A DNA stretch of 64,000 nucleotides from Sphingomonas sp. Leaf20 (GTDB lineage Bacteria; Pseudomonadota; Alphaproteobacteria; Sphingomonadales; Sphingomonadaceae): NCBI RefSeq assembly GCF_001421535.1, contig NZ_LMKN01000001.1:1150266-1214265 (forward strand), in the 5' to 3' direction. The translations under genes were made by a program, and so were the position numbers. The notes beneath the pieces are model-generated. The model was not told the origin of the DNA. It saw nothing but the letters and a program-made list of their open reading frames with translations, and did not search any database. Of the stretch, positions 1 through 8,078 are shown one piece after another. The first letter of the stretch is position 1; each line of letters opens with the position of its first letter.

Positions 1-88
1 GCGCGGGCGCTGCGACCTCGACGGGTTTCGACGCGCACCCGGCGAGCAGGGCTGCGGTCACGGCTACCATCGCAAACTGACGCTTCAT
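1..88 (-). CDS. Lipoprotein, N-terminal fragment (cut by window edge)
   Basis: Only the first 29 codons are inside the window. They read MKRQFAMVAVTAALLAGCAS and continue with a Val/Pro/Ala-rich stretch. This is a classic type II signal peptide: a basic n-region, a hydrophobic core and the lipobox LAGC, with Cys18 as the predicted lipidated residue. A GAGGAC Shine-Dalgarno-like sequence lies upstream of the ATG at 88. The residue after the Cys is Ser rather than Asp, which in other Gram-negatives would favour sorting to the outer membrane. The mature domain lies outside the window, so no family can be assigned. Confidence 0.7.
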   Translation of the reverse strand, partial: MKRQFAMVAVTAALLAGCASKPVEVAAPA

Positions 89-243
89 CGACTCAAGTCC
101 TCGCTGTCCCCCGACAGATTCAGAACTGCCCCGATAAGGTTAACACGGTATAAACCCCGCGCACGCCCGCAACCCGAATGCGACGAATGGCATGATCGCA
201 GCGGGTTATTGCAACAAATACCCCCCGGACCGCGTACCCGCCG

Positions 244-1263
244 TCAGGCCGCGCGCGCCTCCAGCGCCGACGCCGCCTGTGCCATCAGCTCGGCGATGAT
301 GTCCGCGACCGGCTCTTCCTTGGTGACCATGCCGACCGACTGGCCCGCCATCACCGATCCATGCTCGACATCGCCGTCGACCACCGCGCGGCGCAGCGCG
401 CCTGCCCAGTAATGTTCGATCTGCAACTGCGCCTCGCCCATCGCCACGCGCCCCTCGTCGAGATGCCCCGCAACCTCGCGCTGCTTGGCCGAGAACAGCT
501 CGCCCGCCGCATTCTTCAGCGCGCGCACCGGGATCACCGGCAGCCGCGCGTCGAGCTGGACGCTGGCGATCGCATCGCGCGCCGAGGCACGAATGAACGC
601 CTTCTTGAAATTGGCATGCGCGATTGATTCGGTCCCGCAGACGAACCGCGTGCCGAGCTGTACGCCCGCCGCACCCATGTCGAGATAGCCCGCAATCGCC
701 TCGCCGCGACCGATCCCGCCCGCGACGAACACCGGCACCAGCTCGGCGATCTCGGGCAGCATCTCCTGCGCCAGCACGCTCGTCGACACCGGGCCGATAT
801 GCCCGCCGGCCTCCATCCCCTCGATCACCAGCGCGTCGACGCCGCTACGGATCAGCTTCTTGGCCAGCGCCAGCGTCGGTGCGAAACAGATGACCTTTGC
901 GCCGCCCGCCTTGATCGCCTCGAGGCTGCCCTTGGGCGGCAATCCGCCCGCCAGCACGACATGGCCGACCTTGTGCCGCGTGCACACCGCGATCAGCTCG
1001 ACCAGGTCGGGATGCATCGTGATCAGGTTCACGCCGAACGGCTTGTCCGTCATCGCCTGCGTCGCGGCGATCTCGGCATCGAGCAACGCGGGCGTCATCG
1101 CCCCGCACGCGATCACCCCGAACCCGCCCGCATTCGAGATCGCGGAGACGAGATTGCGCTCGCTCACCCACGACATCGCCCCGCCAAGGATCGCGACCTC
1201 CGACCCGAGGAATGCGGCGCCACGCGCCATCCGGCGTTGCAGCCGCTCAGTACCGATCGTCAT
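244..1263 (-). CDS. Nitronate monooxygenase / FabK-like FMN-dependent oxidoreductase
   Basis: A 339-residue TIM-barrel flavoprotein of the NAD(P)H-dependent flavin oxidoreductase / 2-nitropropane dioxygenase group. Family hallmarks are NAGGFGVIA near residue 45, the GMEAGGHIG phosphate/FMN-binding segment near residue 150, FVAGGIGRGE near residue 178 and GAAGVQLGTRFV just after it. The same fold serves nitronate monooxygenases and FabK-type enoyl-ACP reductases, and sequence alone does not separate them. ATG 1263 (MTIGTERLQ) is chosen because the longer reading frame to 1350 runs through palindromic repeat DNA. The gene stands alone; the lysC stop lies about 220 bp upstream across that repeat. 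Confidence 0.8.
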   Translation of the reverse strand: MTIGTERLQRRMARGAAFLGSEVAILGGAMSWVSERNLVSAISNAGGFGVIACGAMTPALLDAEIAATQAMTDKPFGVNLITMHPDLVELIAVCTRHKVGHVVLAGGLPPKGSLEAIKAGGAKVICFAPTLALAKKLIRSGVDALVIEGMEAGGHIGPVSTSVLAQEMLPEIAELVPVFVAGGIGRGEAIAGYLDMGAAGVQLGTRFVCGTESIAHANFKKAFIRASARDAIASVQLDARLPVIPVRALKNAAGELFSAKQREVAGHLDEGRVAMGEAQLQIEHYWAGALRRAVVDGDVEHGSVMAGQSVGMVTKEEPVADIIAELMAQAASALEARAA

Positions 1264-1289
1264 GCATACATTCCCGTCGCGATTACAGT

Positions 1290-1434
1290 CGTCATCCCAG
1301 CAACCGCCGGGATCTCCCCGTGATAGCATGCGCGCTCGCTGCCACCACACCCGTCATCCCAGCGAAAGCTGGGATCTCCCCGTGATAGCGCCCGTCCTCG
1401 CCCCACGAGACCCCAGCTTTCGCTGGGGTGACGG
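1290..1434. repeat. Compound palindromic repeat (REP/REPIN-like, family A)
   Basis: Two direct copies of a 38-nt unit starting CGTCATCCCAGC and ending CTCCCCGTGATAGC lie at 1290-1327 and 1352-1389. An inverted copy, GAGACCCCAGCTTTCGCTGG followed by GGTGACGG, lies at 1407-1434. The second and third copies form a hairpin of hairpins, with G-T wobble where the arms differ. The same family appears inside pccA at 35142-35224. The element fills most of the gap between lysC and the flavoenzyme gene. Confidence 0.8.
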
Positions 1435-1484
1435 CGCGGTCGTAACGGCGTTGGTAGCCACGACGTCACCGACGGCGCCCAGAC

Positions 1485-2738
1485 TCAAGCCGCATCCTCG
1501 GCGTCGAGCCCGTAAGCCGTGTGCAGCACGCGCACCGCCAGCTCGGTATAATCCTCTTCGATCAGCACGCTGACCTTGATCTCCGACGTCGCGATCGCCT
1601 GGATGTTGATCCCGCGTTCGCCGAGCGTCGTGAACATCGTCGAGGCGACACCCGCATGGCTGCGCATCCCGACGCCGACCACCGACACCTTGGCGACGCG
1701 CGTGTCGTGGACGAGGCTCGCGAAACCGATCGCGTCTTTCGCCTTGTCGAGCACGTCGAGCGTGCGCGCCAGATCCGCCGAGGGCACGGTGAACGTCACG
1801 TCGGTCGACCCCGTCGAATGCGCGACGTTCTGGACGATCATGTCGACGTTGATCCCCGCATCGGCGAGCGGCGCGAAGATCGCCGCGACCGATCCCGGGC
1901 GATCGCTGACCTGCGTCAGCGTGATCTTCGCCTCGTTCTTGTCATGCGCGATGCCGGTGATGAGCTGGCGTTCCATATCGTCGATTTCCTCTTCGCCCAC
2001 GATCAGCGTGCCGCGGTGTCCGTCACTGGTATCGCCATCCTCGAACGAGGACAGCACGCGCACGCGCACATTCTCTTTCATTGCCAGGCCGACAGACCGC
2101 GTCTGCAGCACCTTGGCGCCGACGCTGGCGAGTTCCAGCATCTCCTCATACGTCACCTTGCCGAGTTTCCGGGCCCGCGGCACGATCCTGGGATCGGTGG
2201 TGTAGACGCCGTCGACATCGGTATAGATGTCGCAGCGATCGGCCTTCATCGCCGCCGCCATCGCGACCGCCGACGTATCCGACCCGCCGCGCCCCAGCGT
2301 CGTGACGCGCTGGCCTTCCGCGACGCCCTGGAATCCCGGGATCACCGCGACGACACCGTCCGCCAGACTCGCATCAAGCGCGACCGTGTCGATCTCGCCG
2401 ATCCGGGCCGAGCCATGCGCGTCCGACGTGTTGATCGGCAGCTGCCACCCGAGCCAGCTGCGCGCCTTGCAGCCAGCCGCCTGCAACGCGATCGCGAGCA
2501 GCCCGCTCGTGATCTGCTCGCCCGCCGAGACGACAACGTCATATTCCTTCGCATCGTACAGCGACGACGCCTCGCGGCAGAAGCCGACCAGCCGGTCGGT
2601 CTCGCCCGCCATCGCGGAGACGACGACCGCGACCTCGTTGCCCGCATCGACCTCGCGCTTCACGCGCGCCGCGACGTTGCGGATACGTTCGATCCCGGCC
2701 ATCGACGTCCCGCCGAATTTCATCACGATACGGGCCAT
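1485..2738 (-). CDS. lysC: Aspartate kinase
   Basis: Aspartokinase, 417 aa, phosphorylates L-aspartate in the first step of Lys/Thr/Met and diaminopimelate synthesis. The N-terminal kinase motif KFGGTSM is at residues 7-13, VVSAMAGETDRL is near residue 44, and LGRGGSDTSAVAMAAA lies near residue 160. The C-terminal third carries the two ACT regulatory domains expected of a feedback-regulated enzyme (around TQVSDRPGSVAAIFAPLADA and VGVGMRSHAGVASTMF). ATG 2738 (MARIVMKFGG) fits the family length; the open frame continues upstream to 2858 but would run into ubiG. It is divergent from ubiG with 52 bp between start codons, so the two promoters must be compact. Confidence 0.96.
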   Translation of the reverse strand: MARIVMKFGGTSMAGIERIRNVAARVKREVDAGNEVAVVVSAMAGETDRLVGFCREASSLYDAKEYDVVVSAGEQITSGLLAIALQAAGCKARSWLGWQLPINTSDAHGSARIGEIDTVALDASLADGVVAVIPGFQGVAEGQRVTTLGRGGSDTSAVAMAAAMKADRCDIYTDVDGVYTTDPRIVPRARKLGKVTYEEMLELASVGAKVLQTRSVGLAMKENVRVRVLSSFEDGDTSDGHRGTLIVGEEEIDDMERQLITGIAHDKNEAKITLTQVSDRPGSVAAIFAPLADAGINVDMIVQNVAHSTGSTDVTFTVPSADLARTLDVLDKAKDAIGFASLVHDTRVAKVSVVGVGMRSHAGVASTMFTTLGERGINIQAIATSEIKVSVLIEEDYTELAVRVLHTAYGLDAEDAA

Positions 2739-2790
2739 GGGCAGCGTAAATCCCTTTGGGTCGAAGCGGCGGCCCTGATAGGTAGCGCGC

Positions 2791-3531
2791 ATGATACTGG
2801 CAAGTGACCGCAACGTAAGCGCAACAATCGATCCGAAGGAAGCCGCGCATTTCGGCACGATGGCGGCCGACTGGTGGAACCCGAAGGGCTCGTCCGCACC
2901 GCTCCACCAGCTTAATCCGCCCCGCCTGCGCTACATCCGCGACCAGGTCGACGCGCACTGGCACGGCGACGGCGCGGGCTTCACCCCGCTCGCGGGCCGG
3001 ACCGCGCTCGACGTCGGCTGCGGCGCGGGGCTGCTCTGCGAACCGCTCGCGCGGCTCGGCGCCAGCGTGACGGGTATCGACGCCGCGCCCGAAAATATCG
3101 CCGCGGCGGAGATCCATGCGGCGCAGAGCGGGCTCGCGATCGACTATCGCGCTGGCGGCGTCGAGGGGCTCGACGGCCGGTTCGATCTCGTCACCAGCCT
3201 CGAGGTGATCGAGCATGTCAGCGACCCTGCAGGCTTCGTCCGCGGCCTCGCGCGCGTGCTGGCAGAGGGCGGCCTGCTGATCCTGTCGACCCCCAACCGC
3301 ACGCCGCTGTCGCGGCTCGCGATGATCACGATCGCGGAAGGCACCGGCCGCATCCCGCGCGGCACGCACGACTGGAACAAGTTCCTCACCCCCGACGAAC
3401 TGACCGCCTTGCTGCGCGACGCCGGCCTGCGCGTCATCGACACGCGCGGGCTCGGCTTCTCACCGGCGACCGGGTTCACGCTCAGCGATTCGACCAGCCT
3501 CGACTATTTCCTGACCGCGGTAAAAGCCTGA
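2791..3531 (+). CDS. ubiG: Ubiquinone biosynthesis O-methyltransferase
   Basis: A 246-aa SAM-dependent methyltransferase for the two O-methylations of ubiquinone synthesis. The UbiG N-terminal signature is clear (ATIDPKEAAHFGTMAADWWN, residues about 11-30). The SAM-binding motif I is LDVGCGAGLLCEPLARLGA near residue 71, and the post-I and motif II regions (VTGIDAAPENI, FDLVTSLEVIEHV) follow. The AdoMet fold ends near TGFTLSDSTSLDYFLTAVKA, as in other alphaproteobacterial UbiG. In Sphingomonadales ubiG commonly sits next to lysC, as here. A long palindromic element follows the stop. Confidence 0.95.
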   Translation: MILASDRNVSATIDPKEAAHFGTMAADWWNPKGSSAPLHQLNPPRLRYIRDQVDAHWHGDGAGFTPLAGRTALDVGCGAGLLCEPLARLGASVTGIDAAPENIAAAEIHAAQSGLAIDYRAGGVEGLDGRFDLVTSLEVIEHVSDPAGFVRGLARVLAEGGLLILSTPNRTPLSRLAMITIAEGTGRIPRGTHDWNKFLTPDELTALLRDAGLRVIDTRGLGFSPATGFTLSDSTSLDYFLTAVKA

Positions 3532-3548
3532 GCCGTCTCTCCCCCACA

Positions 3549-3652
3549 CCACCCCGGCGAAGGCCGGGGCCCAATTGGGAAGGCCGGGGTAACGCAGCGC
3601 TGAACCCGGCCATGACCGTCCCCCAATTGGGCCCCGGCCTCCGCCGGGGTGG
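3549..3652. repeat. Palindromic repeat pair (REPIN-like, family B)
   Basis: An inverted pair whose left arm reads CCCCGGCGAAGGCCGGGGCC followed by CAATTGGG and whose right arm reads CCCAATTGGGCCCCGGCCTC followed by CGCCGGGG. A roughly 45-bp non-palindromic centre separates the arms. It lies directly after ubiG. Other copies in this window are at 19897-19998, 40022-40122 and 45461-45558, always between genes. It may act as a transcript-end hairpin, but there is no T-tract. Confidence 0.85.
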
Positions 3653-3661
3653 GACCGAATA

Positions 3662-5230
3662 ATGGAGCATAGCCCTCCCCACCCCCATTCGCTCGCGAAG
3701 GCGGGTGCCCAGACTGGACACCCGCCTTCGCGGGTGAACATCCTGTGGCTCGCGGCGCTGGCGATCCTCTACGTCACGCTCGCGCTCCTCCGCCCCGTCG
3801 ACCATGACGAGAGCCAGTATGTCGCCGCGACCGTCCTCACCGCGCACGGGCTGCTCCCCTATCGCGACTTCGCCTATCTCCAGACCCCGCTCCAGCCCGT
3901 CCTCTTCGCGCCGATCGCGCTGTTCGCCGGCACGCTGACCTGGCCCGCCCTCCGCCTGACCAACGCGCTGCTCGGTCTCGCGGCCGTAGCGTTCGTCCAC
4001 GCCGCCGCGCGCCGCGCCGGCGCGAGCCCGGCCATCGCCCGCACCTGCGCCGCGTTGTTCGCGACCACCGACATCCTGCTCTTCAGCATCGGCACCGCGC
4101 GCAACGACGCGCTCCCCGCCGCCTGCCTCGCCGCCGCGCTCTGGCTGATCGCGCGTTCCGGCCACGACCGGCGCACCGCGCTCGCGATCGGCCTGCTGCT
4201 CGCCGCAGCGACCGCCGCGAAGATCTCCTACGCCTTCCCCGCCGCCGCCTACGGCCTCTACGCGCTCGCCCGTCCGCCCCACCGCCCCTGGCTCGTCGCG
4301 CTCGGCGCGCTCCCGGTCGCCGCGTTCGTCACCTGGACCGTCACGCTCTCGCCCGAGGGCTTCCTGTTCGGCACCATTCATTTCCCCGCAGCGGCACCCG
4401 CAGAATTCTACGCCGACCGCCCCTGGAAACTCTCGCTCGCCGCCAAGCTCGTCGACACGCTCAAGTTCATGGCGCTTGGCGCAGCGCTGCCCGCCGCCCT
4501 GTTCGCCGTGCGCGCCGCCATCCACCGCCGCCGCGCAGCGCCGTTCGATCTGCTCGCGTTCGCCGGGCTCGTCGCCGCGCTGCTGCCCGTGCCGACGTGG
4601 CGCCAGTATCTCCTGCCGATGCTCCCGCCGCTGTTCGTCGCGCTCGCCATCCTCTGGCAGGCCAGCCCCCCGGCGCGCGGCTGGCGGATCGCACTGGGGG
4701 TATTCGCGCTGCTCGGCCTGAGCCCGACGATCGCAGCGTTGCTCGAACCCGGCCGCCTCTCGCTCGCCAGCGCGCTCCGCGAAGGGGCGATCCTCAGGGC
4801 GACGCTCGACACACACCGCATCACCGGTCCGATCGCCACCTTGTCGCCCGAAATCCTGCCCGCGACCGGCCGCCTCCCCGATGCGCGCTTCGCCGCGGGC
4901 CCCTTCTATTTCCGCAGCCGCACGCTGCTCGACGAAGCTGCCGAGCGCCGCCTCCACGTCGTCGCGCGCGACAGGATGGACTTCGCCCCCGGCACCCCCA
5001 TCCTGACCGGCGCGGAAAACGCCGCGACCGCGGGCGACCCCGCGCTCGACGCCGCGCTCGCTGCCGCGGGCGGCCGGGCCATTCCCGTCCCCGGCACGCG
5101 CTTCCGCCTCTATCTCACGCCGCCAGCCGCCGCTTCGCCGCCAGCAGCCCCGCATAATAGTCGACCAGTTCCACCGCATGCTCGCGGTCGGACCGGACAT
5201 GCGCCGCCGCAACCACCGCCGCACGCCTGA
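3662..5230 (+). CDS. GT-C fold membrane glycosyltransferase-like protein
   Basis: A polytopic inner-membrane protein of up to 522 aa. After the first transmembrane segment (NILWLAALAILYVTLALL) comes an acidic loop VDHDESQYVAA and then LPYRDFAYLQTPLQP. That arrangement is typical of GT-C (GT39/PMT-like) transferases, which use polyprenyl-phosphate sugars at the periplasmic face. About ten hydrophobic segments follow, then a soluble C-terminal tail. The start is uncertain: ATG 3662 would translate a palindromic repeat (3694-3732) as the N terminus, while GTG 3734 (VNILWLAALA) begins cleanly at the first membrane helix and is my preferred biological start. The last 116 bp overlap the opposite-strand glycosyltransferase gene; the Pro/Ala-rich tail there is probably read-through. 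Substrate unknown. Confidence 0.75.
   Translation: MEHSPPHPHSLAKAGAQTGHPPSRVNILWLAALAILYVTLALLRPVDHDESQYVAATVLTAHGLLPYRDFAYLQTPLQPVLFAPIALFAGTLTWPALRLTNALLGLAAVAFVHAAARRAGASPAIARTCAALFATTDILLFSIGTARNDALPAACLAAALWLIARSGHDRRTALAIGLLLAAATAAKISYAFPAAAYGLYALARPPHRPWLVALGALPVAAFVTWTVTLSPEGFLFGTIHFPAAAPAEFYADRPWKLSLAAKLVDTLKFMALGAALPAALFAVRAAIHRRRAAPFDLLAFAGLVAALLPVPTWRQYLLPMLPPLFVALAILWQASPPARGWRIALGVFALLGLSPTIAALLEPGRLSLASALREGAILRATLDTHRITGPIATLSPEILPATGRLPDARFAAGPFYFRSRTLLDEAAERRLHVVARDRMDFAPGTPILTGAENAATAGDPALDAALAAAGGRAIPVPGTRFRLYLTPPAAASPPAAPHNSRPVPPHARGRTGHAPPQPPPHA
3694..3732. repeat. Palindromic repeat (family C) at the start of the GT-C gene
   Basis: The inverted repeat CGCGAAGGCGGGTGCCCAG / CTGGACACCCGCCTTCGCG occupies the first codons of the longest GT-C reading frame. 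Related copies are at about 20035-20083, 34176-34223 and 45592-45687. Its position between ATG 3662 and GTG 3734 argues that the annotated longest frame is artificially extended. Confidence 0.8.
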
Positions 5231-6305
5231 GCATCGCCCGGTCGCACGCATGGAGCCGCGCGATCGCCTCCGCCGCGGACACCGCATCGCGCGCCGCATA
5301 CAGCGCACTCGCGCGAGCGTCGGCGACCTCCGCGCAGCCCCCCGTATCGGGCACGATCAGCGGCAGTCCCGACGCCATCGCCTCCGACGCGACCAGCCCG
5401 AACGGCTCGGCCTCCGACCCGTGGATCAGCGCGTCGCAGCTCGCCATGATCCGCGCCAGCCGCTCGCGGTCATAGACCGGCGCGAACATCCGCATGTGCG
5501 GCGATCCGCCGATCCGCCGCGCGATCGTCGCGCTCTGGCTGCCCGTGCCGAGCAGGATCAGCCCGATCGGCAGCGTGGTTCCCGCGCGCGCGACAGCGTC
5601 GACGACCAGCGGCCACCGCTTCTCGCCGTGGTGCCGCCCCAGTCCCAGCAACAGCATCCCCTCGTCGGGCAGTCCGCATTGCCGGAGCAGCCGCCGCCGC
5701 AGATCCTCGTCGCGCAGCTCGGGCGAGAAATGCCCGCGCTCGATCCCCAGCGGCATCGCCGCATCGATCCGCACCCCGCGCGCGCGCAACCGTTTCTCGA
5801 GCGCCGGCCCGTTGGTGACGACCGTGTCGAACTTCGCGAGAAACCGCCCCATATAGCGGCTGTACCAGGCAAAGCCCTGCTCGATCCGCTCATGGCTCGC
5901 CAGGCCTGCGAACCAGCGCTGCGCATAGGCGGCGATATTGTCGTTGTGCATGAAGAACGCCTTCAGCACGTCCCGCCCCGCCGGCGGCTGCCAGTCCCCG
6001 ACGAACCAGGCGGGGCGCCACGGCGAACAGCATTCGACGACGTCGGGATCGAGCGCGTCGAGCACGCGGTGGATCGCCTCGCGGTCCCAGAACAGCCCGT
6101 AATTGCGGTCGAACGGCATCCCCGGCGACTTGAGATAGATCACGCGCCCGCCGCCCGGCCGCTCTTCGACCCGGTCCTCGCGCCCTGGCGCGACGACGAT
6201 CAGCTCGTGCCCCAGATCGGCGAGGATCCCCATCTTGCGATCGACATAGGTGCGAACCCCGCCACCCGTCGGCGAGTAGAATTCGTTGACGTCGACGATC
6301 CGCAT
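5115..6305 (-). CDS. Glycosyltransferase family 4
   Basis: A 396-aa GT-B retaining glycosyltransferase. The N terminus has the acceptor-domain pattern MRIVDVNEFYSPTGGGVRTY, with the Gly-rich loop seen in many GT4 enzymes. The C-terminal donor domain shows LLLGLGRHHGEKRW and the EX7E motif in EAEPFGLVASE, which contacts the nucleotide-sugar. The protein is predicted cytoplasmic and may associate with the membrane. The stop lies inside the convergent GT-C gene. The DUF2141 gene ends 18 bp upstream on the same strand, so these genes probably form one leftward unit. Sugar and acceptor cannot be inferred. Confidence 0.88.
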   Translation of the reverse strand: MRIVDVNEFYSPTGGGVRTYVDRKMGILADLGHELIVVAPGREDRVEERPGGGRVIYLKSPGMPFDRNYGLFWDREAIHRVLDALDPDVVECCSPWRPAWFVGDWQPPAGRDVLKAFFMHNDNIAAYAQRWFAGLASHERIEQGFAWYSRYMGRFLAKFDTVVTNGPALEKRLRARGVRIDAAMPLGIERGHFSPELRDEDLRRRLLRQCGLPDEGMLLLGLGRHHGEKRWPLVVDAVARAGTTLPIGLILLGTGSQSATIARRIGGSPHMRMFAPVYDRERLARIMASCDALIHGSEAEPFGLVASEAMASGLPLIVPDTGGCAEVADARASALYAARDAVSAAEAIARLHACDRAMLRRAAVVAAAHVRSDREHAVELVDYYAGLLAAKRRLAA

Positions 6306-6323
6306 GTCAGCCGCCCCACATCG

Positions 6324-6869
6324 TCAATCACCCGGGATCGGCGCGAACCCGCCAAGCCCGCGCAGATATTGCGCGCGGATCGCGACATGCGTCACGCCCG
6401 TCCCGACCTCGACCAGCGCCTGCTCGACCTTCGGCCGCGATCGGCCCAGCCTGTCGCCCTTGGCGAACCCTGCGCCATCCGACCAGAAGCTGAACTTGTT
6501 CTTGCCGTCGCGGTCGTGCGTGAACAGCAGCGCATAGCGCCCGGGCCGCGGTACCGCGATGCACAGCACCGTCGGGCCGCTCGCGGGTGCCGCGACGCTG
6601 ACGCGCCGGAACGTCTTGCCCGCGGCGATCAGGTCGCGGTCGTCATCGAGGAAATCGGCCTCGGTCGGCGGATAGAGCTCGAGCTTCAGATTGCCCTTTC
6701 GATCCTTCAGCCCGGTGATCGTCGCCTCGATCGCCGATCCGCCGCCGCGCTGGCACGCCGCCGCATCGCTGCCGAGCAGCTGTGCCTCCGCCGCGACCGG
6801 GATCATCGCCCCCAGCATGCCTCCCGCCAGCCCCACGACCGTCACCGCCGCCATCCTGAACCGCATCAT
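6324..6869 (-). CDS. DUF2141 domain exported protein
   Basis: A 181-aa protein with an N-terminal signal peptide (MMRFRMAAVTVVGLAGGMLG followed by an Ala-rich cleavage region near AAEAQ). The body matches the DUF2141 pattern: ATITGLKDRKGNLKLELYP, then FRRVSVAAPASG, CIAVPRPGRYALLFTHDRDG and the Phe/Ser-rich KFSFWSDGAGF. The role of this periplasmic family is unknown; members often lie near membrane and glycosylation genes. ATG 6869 overlaps the stop of the upstream membrane protein gene by 4 bp (ATGA), which both fixes the start and indicates translational coupling. Confidence 0.82.
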   Translation of the reverse strand: MMRFRMAAVTVVGLAGGMLGAMIPVAAEAQLLGSDAAACQRGGGSAIEATITGLKDRKGNLKLELYPPTEADFLDDDRDLIAAGKTFRRVSVAAPASGPTVLCIAVPRPGRYALLFTHDRDGKNKFSFWSDGAGFAKGDRLGRSRPKVEQALVEVGTGVTHVAIRAQYLRGLGGFAPIPGD

Positions 6870-7825
6870 CCGCGCGCCCTCGTCGCCACCGCATGCGCGC
6901 TGAATAGGATGATCAGCACGACATGCACCAGCAGCGTCAGCGCCGCGGTGAACGCGATCAGCTCGGACAGCGCCTGGTCCTGCCCGATCAGCAGGATCGC
7001 GAAATTGGCGAACAGCAGGTCCTTGTTCGGCACCAGCGGCAACCGCGACACGAGCAGCCGCCCCGCGGCGAGGAACAGCCACATCGCGATCGTCACGTCC
7101 GGCATCGCGAAATGCCACGCGAGCGCGATCAGCAGCGACCCGCACATCAGCCGGATGCAGTGGATCATGAACACCCACCACAAGGTCGCGCGCGGCAGCG
7201 AGAAGACGCGCCGCGAGAAGATCAGGAATGGCAACGAGATCGCGAAGGTGATCCCTGCGGACCCCAGCACCGTCCGGAACATCTCGGGCGGCAACAGCTC
7301 GCGGCTCAGCGGCAGCGCGATCGCCACCATCGCCAGCGTGATGCCGTTGCCCGCGATCGCCGACAGGATCGTGACGTCCTTCACCGCGCCGAACGGCGAC
7401 GCCACCATCTGCGCCTTCGCCCGCGCCCAGGCATAGAAATACGCGTCACCCGAATAGCCGAACACCACCTCGTTCGCGATCCGCTTCTTGATCAGCGCGA
7501 CCAGCCCCGCGACGGGTATCCCCCAGAGTCGGCGGAAGATGACATAGTCCCCGGTCGGCGGCGACATGTAGAGCAGCGCGAAACACAGGTAGAATCGCGG
7601 ATCGGACGGGACCGAGCGCGACAGGCCGGCCAGTCCGTTCCCAAACAGTTCGCGCGCCAGCCCGCCGATCATCGCGAGCGTCAGCACCGCGCCGATGATC
7701 GCGGGCCAGCGGCTGCGGAACGTCTTGAGCGGCTCGAGCCCGGCGATGTCCCCCCGCTCGGACTCCGCGCCGAGGATCATCTGGCCGCCGCCCCCGGAGG
7801 GAAAGCCCGTCATACGCGTACGCAT
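6866..7825 (-). CDS. Polytopic membrane protein of unknown function
   Basis: A 319-aa protein with a cytoplasmic N terminus and about eight hydrophobic segments, beginning with WPAIIGAVLTLAMIGGLA. The arrangement resembles the membrane region of lysylphosphatidylglycerol synthase-like proteins, but no diagnostic motif is visible and I do not assign a function. The loop between segments two and three contains RRLWGIPVAGLVALIKKRIANE, a possible amphipathic helix. ATG 7825 (MRTRMTG) is preferred over longer frames because upstream codons look non-coding; MTGFPSGGGG at 7813 is an alternative. The stop overlaps the DUF2141 start by 4 bp, so the two proteins may act together. Confidence 0.75.
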   Translation of the reverse strand: MRTRMTGFPSGGGGQMILGAESERGDIAGLEPLKTFRSRWPAIIGAVLTLAMIGGLARELFGNGLAGLSRSVPSDPRFYLCFALLYMSPPTGDYVIFRRLWGIPVAGLVALIKKRIANEVVFGYSGDAYFYAWARAKAQMVASPFGAVKDVTILSAIAGNGITLAMVAIALPLSRELLPPEMFRTVLGSAGITFAISLPFLIFSRRVFSLPRATLWWVFMIHCIRLMCGSLLIALAWHFAMPDVTIAMWLFLAAGRLLVSRLPLVPNKDLLFANFAILLIGQDQALSELIAFTAALTLLVHVVLIILFSAHAVATRARG

Positions 7826-8078
7826 CGATCGATCCTCGACTTGACCCGCGCACCCGGCACACCCGGGCAGCCCACGCGGCGCCAATAGCCGCCCCGTCAG
7901 GCCGTTGCACGTGAAGATCGCGTCACCCGCCGCACCCCGCCGTCATCCTGCCGAAAGTGGCTCGCGGGCGCACGGCGGCATAGCCCCGCAAGCCCTTGAT
8001 CACGCCCGCGGACGCGGCAGGCGTTCGCCGAGCCCGCACGCTCTCGCCATTTCCCCCCGATCACGCCATCACGCGCCG

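Noticed and set aside
1290..1389. Possible CRISPR array from the two direct 38-nt repeats
   Set aside because: There are only two copies with a 24-bp spacer, a diverged inverted third copy, and no cas genes. It fits a palindromic repeat family found elsewhere in the window.
3549..3652. Rho-independent terminator of ubiG
   Set aside because: The arms are long and GC-rich but no T-run follows either hairpin; it is a dispersed repeat, though it may still slow polymerase.
3482..5308. Minus-strand open frame of 608 codons
   Set aside because: It is antisense to the GT-C gene and repeat DNA; Glu/Arg/Gly composition is typical of shadow frames.
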